This document shows, piece after piece, positions 18,405 through 26,278 of a stretch of 64,000 nt of DNA; positions within the stretch are counted from its first letter, which is position 1, and each line of letters opens with the position of its first letter. The notes below the pieces were generated by a model. That model saw only the letters and a program-made list of their open reading frames with translations, was not told the DNA's origin and did not search any database. The position numbers and the translations under genes were made by a program. Source of the stretch: CAWJFJ01 sp963800065 (GTDB lineage Bacteria > Actinomycetota > Acidimicrobiia > Acidimicrobiales > UBA8190); assembly GCA_963800065.1 (NCBI GenBank), contig CAWCZO010000011.1, positions 434,001 through 498,000 on the forward strand, given 5' to 3'.

Positions 18405-18902
18405 GTGATGGTGGACGGCGGTTACGACGATTTCTTCCGGCAGGTCCTGCCCCGCGCCGTGGCCGTGGCCCGGCGGGTGACCGGAGAGCGGGCGTCGGCC
18501 GAGGATGCCGCCGTCGAGGCTCTGGCCCGGGCCCATCTGCATTGGAAGCGCGTGGGCGCCCTCCCGTGGCGCGACGCCTGGGTCCTGCGGGTGGCCACCC
18601 ACGAAGCTCTGCGCCACCTCCCCAAGTCGGCGCCTCTGCCCGCCGCCACCACCGCCGGCGACGCCGCCGATTCTGTGGCCCTTCGACAGGCGCTGGTCGC
18701 CGCCCTTCGTCGTCTGCCCACCCGGCAACGCCAAGCGGTCGTCCTGCGGTACCTCGCCGATCTGTCCGAAAGAGACGTCGGCCTGGCCCTGGGCATCGAC
18801 CAGGGAACGGTGAAGACCCACCTGCACCGCGGGCTGGCCGCGCTGCGCGTCCTCATGGGAAACGACTTCAAGGAGGAAGATCTTGGACACGTCGGGCTTT
18901 GA
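18405..18902 (+). CDS. SigE-type/ECF RNA polymerase sigma factor
   Basis: A short 165-residue sigma factor. Region 2 is YDDFFRQVLPRAVAVARRVTG to WVLRVATHEALRHL. Region 4 is LRRLPTRQRQAVVLRYLADLSERDVGLAL and DQGTVKTHLHRGLAALR. The acidic -10-binding helix (RASAEDAAVEALARAH) is typical. The following membrane gene starts inside its last codons, so the two are translationally linked. A run of seven T precedes the gene at 18354-18360. Confidence 0.88.
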   Translation: MMVDGGYDDFFRQVLPRAVAVARRVTGERASAEDAAVEALARAHLHWKRVGALPWRDAWVLRVATHEALRHLPKSAPLPAATTAGDAADSVALRQALVAALRRLPTRQRQAVVLRYLADLSERDVGLALGIDQGTVKTHLHRGLAALRVLMGNDFKEEDLGHVGL

Positions 18903-19953
18903 GCCTCTCGACCCGGCCACGGTGGAAGGACTGCTGCACCGGGCCAAGCAGCGCAGCGCCCAACTCCGGCGTCGCCGGGCGCTGTTCATCTTCGGCTGGA
19001 TCGGCGGTCACGGCATCCGGGCGGAGATGGCGCCCGCGGGCCGGGCCCGCATCCCGGCCCCGCCCCGTCGGTTCTCGACGACGATGGCCTTCGGCAGCGT
19101 CGCCCTGGTGGTGGCCGTCGTGGTGGCCCTGGTCGTCATCGCCGCCATCTCCGGGGGTCCCGGCGGCAAGCCTCCCGTCAAGGGCCTGTCGTCACCGACG
19201 ACGATTCCCGGAAAGACGACGATTCCCGGACAGCCGGCGGCTCCGGTCCGGGTACCGGCCTCGGCCGCCGTGGTGGACGCCGTGACGGGGGTGACGACCC
19301 GGGTGGCCAACGCCGTCGGTCTCCCCGCCACCTCCATGGTGACCGCACCGAGCGTGCGGACGGGACAACCGCCTCTCACGATCGGGGGGAAGCCGGCGGC
19401 GGTGTTCGTCGGAGGAGAGTTCTGCCCGTACTGTGCCGCCGAGCGGTGGGCCATCGTCATGGCATTCAGTCGCTTCGGGACCTTCAGCGGCCTGTCGGAG
19501 ACGACATCCTCGCCGTGGGACACCGACCCCGGCACGGCCACCTTCTCGTTCTACGGCTCGAGCTACTCCAGTCCCGACCTGGTCCTCGACACGGTCGAGC
19601 ACGTGTCGAACGACACCGACGGGCTCGGGACGCACACGACGCTGCAGCCCCTCACCCCCCTCGAGTCGAGTCTGTGGGCCAGGTACGACGATCCCGAGGG
19701 CTTCCCGTTCCTCGACATCGGGAATTCGGTGTTCGTCATGAGCCCGAGCTACGACCCCACCGTCCTGGCCGGTCTCGACCAGGCCGAGATCGCCGCCCGG
19801 TTGACGAATCCCCAGGATCCGGTGACCCAGGCCATCGTGGGAACGGCCAACTATCTGACGGCCGCCATCTGCTCGGTGGTGGGACGCACCAGCTCCTCGT
19901 GGTGCAGCCAGCCGGCCGTGACCAAGGCCCTCACCGTCCTGGGCCAGAGCTGA
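18883..19953 (+). CDS. membrane-anchored DUF929/thioredoxin-like protein
   Basis: 356 residues. The cytoplasmic N-terminus has a basic helix (HRAKQRSAQLRRRRAL), followed by a TM helix (about 69-92), a Pro/Thr linker and an extracytoplasmic DUF929-like domain with GGEFCPYCAAERWAIV (CPYC, a thioredoxin-type active site), a later LSETTSSPWDT, and a C-terminal Cys pair (AAICSVV, SSWCSQ). The TTG start at 18883 is fixed by AAGGAGGAA just upstream and overlaps the sigma gene by 20 bp. The context suggests a redox-responsive partner for that sigma factor (inference); a plain thiol-disulfide protein is the alternative. Confidence 0.82.
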   Translation: MDTSGFEPLDPATVEGLLHRAKQRSAQLRRRRALFIFGWIGGHGIRAEMAPAGRARIPAPPRRFSTTMAFGSVALVVAVVVALVVIAAISGGPGGKPPVKGLSSPTTIPGKTTIPGQPAAPVRVPASAAVVDAVTGVTTRVANAVGLPATSMVTAPSVRTGQPPLTIGGKPAAVFVGGEFCPYCAAERWAIVMAFSRFGTFSGLSETTSSPWDTDPGTATFSFYGSSYSSPDLVLDTVEHVSNDTDGLGTHTTLQPLTPLESSLWARYDDPEGFPFLDIGNSVFVMSPSYDPTVLAGLDQAEIAARLTNPQDPVTQAIVGTANYLTAAICSVVGRTSSSWCSQPAVTKALTVLGQS

Positions 19954-19965
19954 CGCCGCCCCTGG

Positions 19966-20550
19966 TCAGGCCGGCGAGCCGTCCGAGCCGTGCCGGCGTT
20001 CCCATTCCTCGGGCGGTCCGATGGTCGAGGCCTCGGGTCCGAAGCGCTCGATGTAGTCGTCGCGCACGTCTCTCCACCGGTCGGGCGCCGACCACGGAGC
20101 GGCCTGCTCTCCGACCGCCCAGGTGAGCAGGTCCAGGGTGGAATGCCATCCGGCCCCGTCCCGGGCCACTTTACCGATCTCGTCGAAGCCGGCTGTGAAG
20201 ACGAGCGTGCATCCGTCTTCGTGAGTCGCCAGCTCGAAGCGCAGCGTCTCGTCCCCCCATCGCAGCTCCATCACCCTCGGCGGGTCGAACGTGACCATCT
20301 CGCCATCGAAGGGCGGTGCCTCCATGTCCCGGAACCCGAATTGCAACGGGGCACCCGCCCGCCGTTCGCCCTCGATGGTGGTGGGGAACCAGGCCGCCAG
20401 GTGGTCGGGTTCGGTCAGCGCCCGCCAGACCAACTGCTGTGGGTGCGGCAGGAGCCGCGTGAACCGGACCACGGCCCGGCCCCCCTGACGTTCGAGCACT
20501 CCGAAGTCGGCGTCGGCCACGGTGTGGATGTCTTCGTCGGAGGGGTCCAC
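19966..20550 (-). CDS. SRPBCC / AHSA1-type domain protein
   Basis: A 194-residue START-like protein. The opening VRFTRLLPHPQQLVWRALTEPDHLAAWFP is the classical AHSA1 start, and a second block (GEMVTFDPPRVMELRWGD) follows. The C-terminal extension (WSAPDRWRDVRDDYIERFG) is longer than in the copy at 4626-5129. Start GTG 20550 lies three bases after the ArsR stop, so the two form an operon. Ligand unknown. Confidence 0.85.
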   Translation of the reverse strand: MDPSDEDIHTVADADFGVLERQGGRAVVRFTRLLPHPQQLVWRALTEPDHLAAWFPTTIEGERRAGAPLQFGFRDMEAPPFDGEMVTFDPPRVMELRWGDETLRFELATHEDGCTLVFTAGFDEIGKVARDGAGWHSTLDLLTWAVGEQAAPWSAPDRWRDVRDDYIERFGPEASTIGPPEEWERRHGSDGSPA

Positions 20551-20553
20551 GTC

Positions 20554-20883
20554 TCAGGTCCCGGGCTCGCTCTCGTGGTCGTCCATGGTCCGGAGGTGGT
20601 CGTCGAGAGCATCGAGGCGCGACGCCCACAGGGCCCGGAAGGGCCGGAGCCATTCGTCCACGGCCCGCAGCGGCTCCGTCCGGATCCGGTAGATCCGGCG
20701 CTGCCCGTCGGTGCGGACCTCCACCAGGCCGGCCTGACGCAGGACCCGCAAGTGCTTGGAGACGGCCGGTTGACTCACGGTCAGGGCGTCCACGAGCTCA
20801 CCCACGGGACGGTCCGCCGTCACCAGGAGGTCGAGGATCTGCCGCCGGTGCGGTTCGGCCAGGACGTCGAAGGTGGCCACCAC
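20554..20883 (-). CDS. ArsR-family transcriptional regulator
   Basis: A 109-residue winged-helix repressor with EPHRRQILDLLVTADRPVGELV, recognition helix VSQPAVSKHLRVLRQAGL and wing RRIYRIRTEPLRAVDEWL. It lacks metal-binding Cys. It leads the operon with the SRPBCC gene. Two ATATAACT direct repeats and an AACTG/CAGTT inverted repeat lie directly upstream (20891-20923), the likely autoregulatory operator. Start GTG 20883; GTG 20880 is equally possible. Confidence 0.88.
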   Translation of the reverse strand: MVATFDVLAEPHRRQILDLLVTADRPVGELVDALTVSQPAVSKHLRVLRQAGLVEVRTDGQRRIYRIRTEPLRAVDEWLRPFRALWASRLDALDDHLRTMDDHESEPGT

Positions 20884-20890
20884 CCTCCTA

Positions 20891-20923
20891 ATATAACTTT
20901 CAACTCATATAACTGTCCAGTTA
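20891..20923. promoter_or_regulatory. AT-rich repeat cluster, candidate ArsR operator
   Basis: ATATAACT occurs at 20891-20898 and again at 20907-20914, sixteen bp apart. The inverted repeat AACTG-TC-CAGTT spans 20911-20922. The stretch is strikingly AT-rich for this genome and sits immediately before the ArsR start, so promoter plus operator is the likely role. Confidence 0.5.
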
Positions 20924-20929
20924 CTTATC

Positions 20930-22633
20930 TCAGCCCGCGAAGGCCGACATCTCCCTCCTGAACGGGTCGAGCCCCATGGGCCCGAGGGCCAGGGCGTGGG
21001 CGTGCCAGGCCTTCAGGTCGAAGGCCGGTCCGAGCCGGCGCCGGGCATCCTGGCGGGCCTCGAGCCAGACCCGCTCCCCCACCTTGTAGGAGATGGCCTG
21101 TCCGGGCACGCCCAGGTATCGGTCCACTTCGGAGACGGCCATGTCCGGGGGTTCGATGGCTCTCTCCTGGAGGAGGGCGACGGCCATCTCGGGATCCCAC
21201 CGGCGACCGGCGACGTCGCCCAGATCGGCCAGGACACCGATGTCGGAGGGGGCCGCCAGGGCCAGATGCATGCCGATGTCGACCACGATCCGCGCCGCGC
21301 GGAGGGCCTGGCACGACAGGTAGCCCATCTCGTCGCCCCGATCGGTGAAGGCCCCCAACTCCTCCATGAGCCGCTCGGCGTAGAGGGCCCATCCCTCGCC
21401 GTAACCGGAGATGAAGCCCTCGAGACGCTGGAACCGGGACTGCCGCTGGCGGCTCAGGATGGCGGTGGCGCACTGAAGGTGATGACCGGGGACCGACTCG
21501 TGATACCAGGTGGAGACCAGTCGCCACAGGGGGAACCGGTCGTGGCCCAACGTGGGGAACCAGGTGGTCCCCGGGCGGCTCAGATCCTCGCTCGGTGCGA
21601 TGTAGTACGGCGCCGCCGCCGAACCCTCGGGGGCCAGCCGGGCGTCGCAGAAGCGGATGCGCCCGTCGATGTCGAAATGGACGCCGTCGAGCATGTCGAC
21701 GGCGCTCTCGGTGAGACCCCGGAGCCGCGCCAGGAGGACCTCGGCCCCGTGGACGGCACGGTTCTCGTCGGCGTCGAGCCGGGCCGCCACCTCGGTGAGG
21801 GTGCGAGCCCCGGGGGCCACGTGGGCGGCGATCTCCCACATGCGACCGTTGATGCGCTGGAGGTCCGCCCATCCCCAGTGGTAGATCTCGGTCAGATCGA
21901 GCTCGGCACCGGTGAAGTAGGTGGCCCACGACCGGTAACGCTCGGCGCCGACGGCATCTTCTTCCCCGGCGCGCCGGGCGTAGACGGTCCGCAGCCATGC
22001 GGCCAGCTCCGAGCAGGCCCGGTCGGCGCCGGAGGCGGCGGCGACCAGACCCGAGGAGTCGGCATCCACTCCGCAGCGCAGCGCCGCGCGCCGGGCCACA
22101 CCGCTGAAGGCCCCGCCGCCGTAGGTGTCGAGTTGATCGGCCACACCGAGCGCCTGGCGGCGGGCGGCCACCAGGCCCCCGCCGGAGTCCTCGTCGAGCG
22201 CGCTGCGCCAACTCTCGAGGGCGCCGCCCACCGCCGCCAGGCGGGACCTGATCCGGTCGGCGTGCTCGGGGCTCCGCGCCGGCTGAAGATCGAAGACCTG
22301 CCTGATTCGCGACGCCGGCGAGGCCAGCACCGAGAACGTGCGCCTCGTCTCGCCCGACTCCTCGAGCCCCAGGGTGGCGGTCAACCGCTCGGCCATCACC
22401 TGCTTGCCGATCCGGTCGATCTCGTCGGTGGTGGTGATGGCACCGAGCGCGGCCAGCGACGACCGGAGGAAGTCCGTCGTCTCGGCCGCCTTGGCCAGTG
22501 AGAAGTCGGTGAGCTGGTCGTCGTAACGGTCGATGCCGTAGTCCGTCGCCGCTATGGGATTGAGGGCGGCGCTTCTTTCGATGAAAGCGTCGGCGAAGGC
22601 GAAGAGTTCGGATCGGGATGAGACGTCGGCCAT
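20930..22633 (-). CDS. DUF885 family metallopeptidase-like protein
   Basis: A 567-residue mostly helical protein of the DUF885 family, related to zinc carboxypeptidases. The zinc motif is HESVPGHHLQ (HExxxGH form) at about residues 376-385. The glutamate-bearing helix appears to be GYGEGWALYAERLMEE, and EVDRYLGVPGQAISYKVGE is a family block near the C-terminus. No signal peptide is seen, so it is probably cytoplasmic. The length is typical. The gene is divergent from the fused sulfotransferase at 22690. Confidence 0.88.
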   Translation of the reverse strand: MADVSSRSELFAFADAFIERSAALNPIAATDYGIDRYDDQLTDFSLAKAAETTDFLRSSLAALGAITTTDEIDRIGKQVMAERLTATLGLEESGETRRTFSVLASPASRIRQVFDLQPARSPEHADRIRSRLAAVGGALESWRSALDEDSGGGLVAARRQALGVADQLDTYGGGAFSGVARRAALRCGVDADSSGLVAAASGADRACSELAAWLRTVYARRAGEEDAVGAERYRSWATYFTGAELDLTEIYHWGWADLQRINGRMWEIAAHVAPGARTLTEVAARLDADENRAVHGAEVLLARLRGLTESAVDMLDGVHFDIDGRIRFCDARLAPEGSAAAPYYIAPSEDLSRPGTTWFPTLGHDRFPLWRLVSTWYHESVPGHHLQCATAILSRQRQSRFQRLEGFISGYGEGWALYAERLMEELGAFTDRGDEMGYLSCQALRAARIVVDIGMHLALAAPSDIGVLADLGDVAGRRWDPEMAVALLQERAIEPPDMAVSEVDRYLGVPGQAISYKVGERVWLEARQDARRRLGPAFDLKAWHAHALALGPMGLDPFRREMSAFAG

Positions 22634-22689
22634 GGTCGTCCTGTCGGTGATCGGGGAGGCGGTGGGGATCGGGAGACTACGATCATCGC

Positions 22690-24027
22690 GTGTCGGAGGC
22701 CGACCTCGTCCGGTACCGCTCGGAGGATGAGGACAGCGCCCGGTGGCGGGGCTTCGAGTTCCGTGACGGCGACATCGTGATCAGCACCCGGTCGAAGAGC
22801 GGGACGACGTGGATGCAGATGATCTGCGCCCTCCTCGTGTTCCAGACCCCTGAGCTGCCGGAGCCGCTCGGACGGCTCTCGCCCTGGCTCGACTGGCTCG
22901 GCACACCACGCCACGAGATCATGGCCCGGCTGTCGGCCCAGGAGCACCGGCGGATCATCAAGACCCACACGCCGCTCGACGGGGTGCCGGAGGACTGGCG
23001 CGCCACCTACATCGTCGTGGGCCGGGATCCGCTGGACATGGCCGTCTCGCTCTACCACCAAGGTGACAACATCGACCGCGCCAGGCTCCGGGAGCTCACC
23101 GGACAACCCGACCCCGTCGAGCGGCCCGCCCCCCGCCCGTCGCTGCACGAGTGGCTGCTCGGGTGGATCGACTGGGAACCACCCCCGCACCGGCAGATGG
23201 ACTCGCTGCCCGGGGTGGTGTGGCACGCCACCGACGCCTGGGGACGTCGTCACCGACCGAACATCATGCTCGTCCATTACGACGACCTCTCGTCCGACCT
23301 CGAGGGAACCATGCGCGCTCTGGCGGCCCGGCTCGGCATGGCCGTGCCCGAGGCCGCGTGGCCCGTGATCGTGGAGGCGGCCGGGTTCGAGGAGATGCGT
23401 GCGCACGCCGGGTCCGTCGCTCCCGATCCGGCCGACATCTTGAAGGACCGCCGGAGCTTCTTCCGCCGGGGGACGTCGGGGGCCGGCCGGGAGGTGCTCT
23501 CGCCTGCCGAGCTGGCCCACTACCGTCGTCGTGTCGAGCTCCTGGCGCCACCGGAAGTGTCGGCCTGGCTCCATCACGAGGGTCGACCGGGGAAGAGCTC
23601 CTCTTCCGTGCGATACCTCCGGGGACGGGTGACGAGCGGGCGGGGGGACCTGGCCCGCTGGATGACCGAATACGCCGATCTCTACCAGGAGGTCACCGGC
23701 ATCCGGCTCTTCCCCGGGAGCCTGAACGTGGCCATGGACGAGGAATACCGCTTGCCATCTCGTCCTCTGCGTCTGGAACCGCATCACTACGGCGGCCGCG
23801 TCGGGATGAACCTGGTCCCGTGCCGAATCGGCGACGTACCGGGGTTCATCGTGCGGACCGACCAGAACGAGGCGGGGACGGGGCACCACGGTCGTGACGT
23901 GGTGGAGGTCGCCGCCCCCGTGAACCTGAGAGAGACCCTCGGTCTCGTCGACGGTGACGAGGTCGAGATCGTGATCGGGGACGACGGGGACGACGGGCTA
24001 CGAGGGTCCCCGGGGAGGGCGCCGTAG
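22690..24027 (+). CDS. sulfotransferase fused to a CTP-dependent riboflavin-kinase-like (DUF120/RibK) domain
   Basis: 445 residues in two parts. Residues 1-295 are a sulfotransferase_1 domain: PAPS 5'-phosphosulfate loop RSKSGTTWMQ (34-43), KTHTP (91-95) with the usual catalytic His, and the 3'-phosphate motif VGRDPLDMAVSLYHQ. After a linker (HHEGRPGKSSSS), residues 307-430 resemble the archaeal riboflavin kinase domain: YLRGRVTSGRGD, YADLYQEVTGIRLFPGSLNV (PGTLN signature as PGSLN, 342-346) and NLRETLGLVDGDEVEI at the end. Known RibK enzymes make FMN from riboflavin and CTP. Whether this one is active is unknown. The start is GTG; the end overlaps the convergent GNAT gene by 30 bp. Confidence 0.82.
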   Translation: MSEADLVRYRSEDEDSARWRGFEFRDGDIVISTRSKSGTTWMQMICALLVFQTPELPEPLGRLSPWLDWLGTPRHEIMARLSAQEHRRIIKTHTPLDGVPEDWRATYIVVGRDPLDMAVSLYHQGDNIDRARLRELTGQPDPVERPAPRPSLHEWLLGWIDWEPPPHRQMDSLPGVVWHATDAWGRRHRPNIMLVHYDDLSSDLEGTMRALAARLGMAVPEAAWPVIVEAAGFEEMRAHAGSVAPDPADILKDRRSFFRRGTSGAGREVLSPAELAHYRRRVELLAPPEVSAWLHHEGRPGKSSSSVRYLRGRVTSGRGDLARWMTEYADLYQEVTGIRLFPGSLNVAMDEEYRLPSRPLRLEPHHYGGRVGMNLVPCRIGDVPGFIVRTDQNEAGTGHHGRDVVEVAAPVNLRETLGLVDGDEVEIVIGDDGDDGLRGSPGRAP

Positions 24028-24591
24028 CCACCACGTCGGTGGTCCCGAGGCGATGAGGACGTCGGTGGCCTCGGTGAAACCGCGGCGCTCGTAGAAGGCC
24101 CGGTTGGCGGCCGTCGACGTCTCCAGGCAGCAGGCGACACCGTGGACGTCGGCTCTCTCCAGGATGGGGGCGATGACGAGGGAGGCCAGACCTTCTCGCT
24201 GTCGGTCCGGGTGGGTGGCCAAGACCCCCAGGTACCAGTACGGCGTGCCCGGCCGGGCCGCACCGACGGCACGTTCGTATTCCATCAATCGCCGCCAGGC
24301 CGACTCGCCGGCCCGGGCGCGGTAGGCGCCCCACCCCTTCTCGGACCGCGCCGACGGCGCGGTGTCGCCGGCCGGGGGCTCCCACATGGCGACCGCCGCT
24401 GATTGGCCGATGACCCAGACGTCTCCGGAACCGACCCTCCCGTCGAAGAGGGCACCGGCGAAGTGGGGAGCGAGCCGGTCGTAGTCGTCTCCCAGGAGGA
24501 ACGACCAGGCCGGATCGTGGGCAAAGGCGGCGGCTGCTGCTGTCGTCACCGCCGCCCGGTCCTCTCGCCGGGCCTGACGAACGTCGTCCAT
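23998..24591 (-). CDS. GNAT N-acetyltransferase
   Basis: A 197-residue acetyltransferase. The acetyl-CoA region is YLGVLATHPDRQREGLASLVIAPIL (V.P..QR.GLAS..I.P motif A), followed by ETSTAANRAFYERRGF (motif B). The N-terminal FAHDPAWSFLLGDD matches a group of small-molecule acetyltransferases in Actinobacteria. Substrate unknown. ATG 24591 is preferred to longer upstream frames that read Arg/Pro-rich non-conserved sequence. Its 3' end overlaps the RibK-like domain's end on the other strand. Confidence 0.83.
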   Translation of the reverse strand: MDDVRQARREDRAAVTTAAAAAFAHDPAWSFLLGDDYDRLAPHFAGALFDGRVGSGDVWVIGQSAAVAMWEPPAGDTAPSARSEKGWGAYRARAGESAWRRLMEYERAVGAARPGTPYWYLGVLATHPDRQREGLASLVIAPILERADVHGVACCLETSTAANRAFYERRGFTEATDVLIASGPPTWWLRRPPRGPS

Positions 24592-24654
24592 GGACCACGC
24601 TAACGCCGCCGGGGACCGGTGCCCACGCATCGGTCGCCTTCCCGGTCGACCACA

Positions 24655-25587
24655 ATGAGGACCGTGCCGAGCCCCCGACCCTCCGGGCAGGAAGTGGACG
24701 AACGGCAGCCGAACCGCGGCCAGCCGCACGAACGCCAGCGGGATCAGGGCTCCGGTCGGGACGGGACGGGTTCGGAGACGGTTCTTTCGGTCGGCGGAAG
24801 CGGACAGCGCCGGTCGAACGCTCGCCTGCGCGACGGTGTGGTGCACAGGAGGGCGGGTCCCTGGAGCCCCACCACGCTTGCCCTGCTGCGCCACTTGGAG
24901 GAGGTCGGATTCACCGCCGCTCCGAGAGTGGTCGGAAGCGGCTTCGCCGCCGACGGGCGGGAGATGCTGACCTTCGTTCCCGGAGAGTCCCCCCAACCCC
25001 GTCCCTGGAGCGACGACGGGGCCGCCGAGGTGGGGCGGCTCCTACGGCAGCTCCACGATGCGGCGTCCACTTTCCAGGAACCCCAAGACTCCGTCTGGCA
25101 GCCGTGGTTCGGACGGGAGCTCCCCGGGTCGGACCCGGTGATCAGCCACTGCGATCTCGGCCCGTGGAACGTCATCGCCCGGGACGGTCTCCCCGTCGCC
25201 TTTGTCGATTGGGAGTTCGCCGGCCCCGTCGACGCCGCCTGGGACCTGGCCCACACGGCGTGGTTGAATGCCCAGCTCCACGACGACGATGTCAGCGAGC
25301 GCAACGGGCTGGGCGGTCCGCAAGACCGCGCCCGCCAGCTCCGGCTCGTCCTGGACGGCTACGGATACGCCGCCGGAAGACGACGGGGCTTCGTCGACAT
25401 GATGATCGAGTTCGCCGTCCATTCGGCTCGCGACGAGGCGGTTCTCGGCCGGGTGACGCCGGAGTCCGGTGCCGTGGACGAGTCGGGTTACCCCGTGTTG
25501 TGGGCCGTCACCTGGCGCGCTCGCAGCGCATCGTGGATGCTCCGCCACCGATCGCTTCTGGAGAAGGTGATCCTGTCCACGGACTGA
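24655..25587 (+). CDS. aminoglycoside-phosphotransferase (APH) family kinase
   Basis: A small protein-kinase-fold phosphotransferase of about 310 residues. The catalytic loop is SHCDLGPWNVIARDG (H-x-D-x4-N) and the metal-binding VDWEFAGPVDAAWDLAH takes the DFG role. The start VVHRRAGPWSPTTLALLRHLEEVGF matches the actinobacterial APH group that often lacks a canonical N-lobe. The first 30 or so residues are low complexity, so the true start is uncertain (ATG 24655 or later GTG). Substrate unknown. It runs divergently from the GNAT gene. Confidence 0.75.
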   Translation: MRTVPSPRPSGQEVDERQPNRGQPHERQRDQGSGRDGTGSETVLSVGGSGQRRSNARLRDGVVHRRAGPWSPTTLALLRHLEEVGFTAAPRVVGSGFAADGREMLTFVPGESPQPRPWSDDGAAEVGRLLRQLHDAASTFQEPQDSVWQPWFGRELPGSDPVISHCDLGPWNVIARDGLPVAFVDWEFAGPVDAAWDLAHTAWLNAQLHDDDVSERNGLGGPQDRARQLRLVLDGYGYAAGRRRGFVDMMIEFAVHSARDEAVLGRVTPESGAVDESGYPVLWAVTWRARSASWMLRHRSLLEKVILSTD

Positions 25588-25615
25588 AGGACCTCGGGTG
25601 GAGAAGGAACGTGGA

Positions 25616-26221
25616 TCAGAACCAGTGGATCCAGGGGTGGCCGTTGCGCCAGATGATGACGTCGACCTTTCCGATGATGTTGCCGGCCGGGACGGTACCC
25701 CAGTAGCGGCTGTCATCGGAGTCACCGCGACAGTCGCCCATGACGAAGTAGTGGTTCGGCGCGATCTTGGTCGGCGGGATGTGCTCACTCGCCTCCGTGC
25801 ATTCGCCGACGAGCTTCGGCAGCCAGGGCTCGGCGATGGACTTGCCGTTGATCAGGACCTGGTTGCCGATCGACGAGATCCTCTCCCCGGGGAGTCCGAT
25901 GACCCGCTTCACCAGGGTGGGGGGGCCGCCGCTGTCGGCCGGCGGGTTCTTGAAGACGATGATGTCGCCCCGGTGGATGGTGGAGCTCAGCTTGTCCACC
26001 AGGATCCGGTCCCCGGGCATCAGGGTGGGCGTCATCGACGGCGTGGGGATGAAGAAGGACTGGACGGCGTAGGCCCTGGTCCCGGTGCTGATGAGCAGCG
26101 CCGCCGCGATGGTGATGGCCCAGCCCACCACGGGCCTCATCCGGCCCCGCTTCTCGGGGACCGGGTCCGGCTCGGTGGTGGTGGCGGTCGTCGACGCTCC
26201 GTCGGTCTCGGCCTCGATCAC
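25616..26221 (-). CDS. lepB: signal peptidase I (copy 2)
   Basis: A 201-residue type I signal peptidase with the same boxes as copy 1: Ser in TPSMTPTLMPGD, RGDIIVFKNP, Lys in LVKRVIGLPGE, MGDCRGDSDDSRYWG. The C-termini of both copies end in the same WIHWF, and most of the ectodomain is identical by eye. Divergence is mainly in the cytoplasmic N-terminus and the residues beside the catalytic Ser (FFIPTPS against YSIPSSS), which line the substrate cleft. GTG start at 26221. Confidence 0.92.
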   Translation of the reverse strand: MIEAETDGASTTATTTEPDPVPEKRGRMRPVVGWAITIAAALLISTGTRAYAVQSFFIPTPSMTPTLMPGDRILVDKLSSTIHRGDIIVFKNPPADSGGPPTLVKRVIGLPGERISSIGNQVLINGKSIAEPWLPKLVGECTEASEHIPPTKIAPNHYFVMGDCRGDSDDSRYWGTVPAGNIIGKVDVIIWRNGHPWIHWF

Positions 26222-26278
26222 CCAGACAACGCTACATCGACCCGGGGCCCGTCCGGCCTCGGCCCGGACCCTTCGTGC

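Noticed and set aside
20996..22501. A 501-codon rightward open frame opposite the DUF885 gene
   Set aside because: The opposite strand carries a clear zinc peptidase with the HESVPGHH motif; long antisense frames are expected at this GC.
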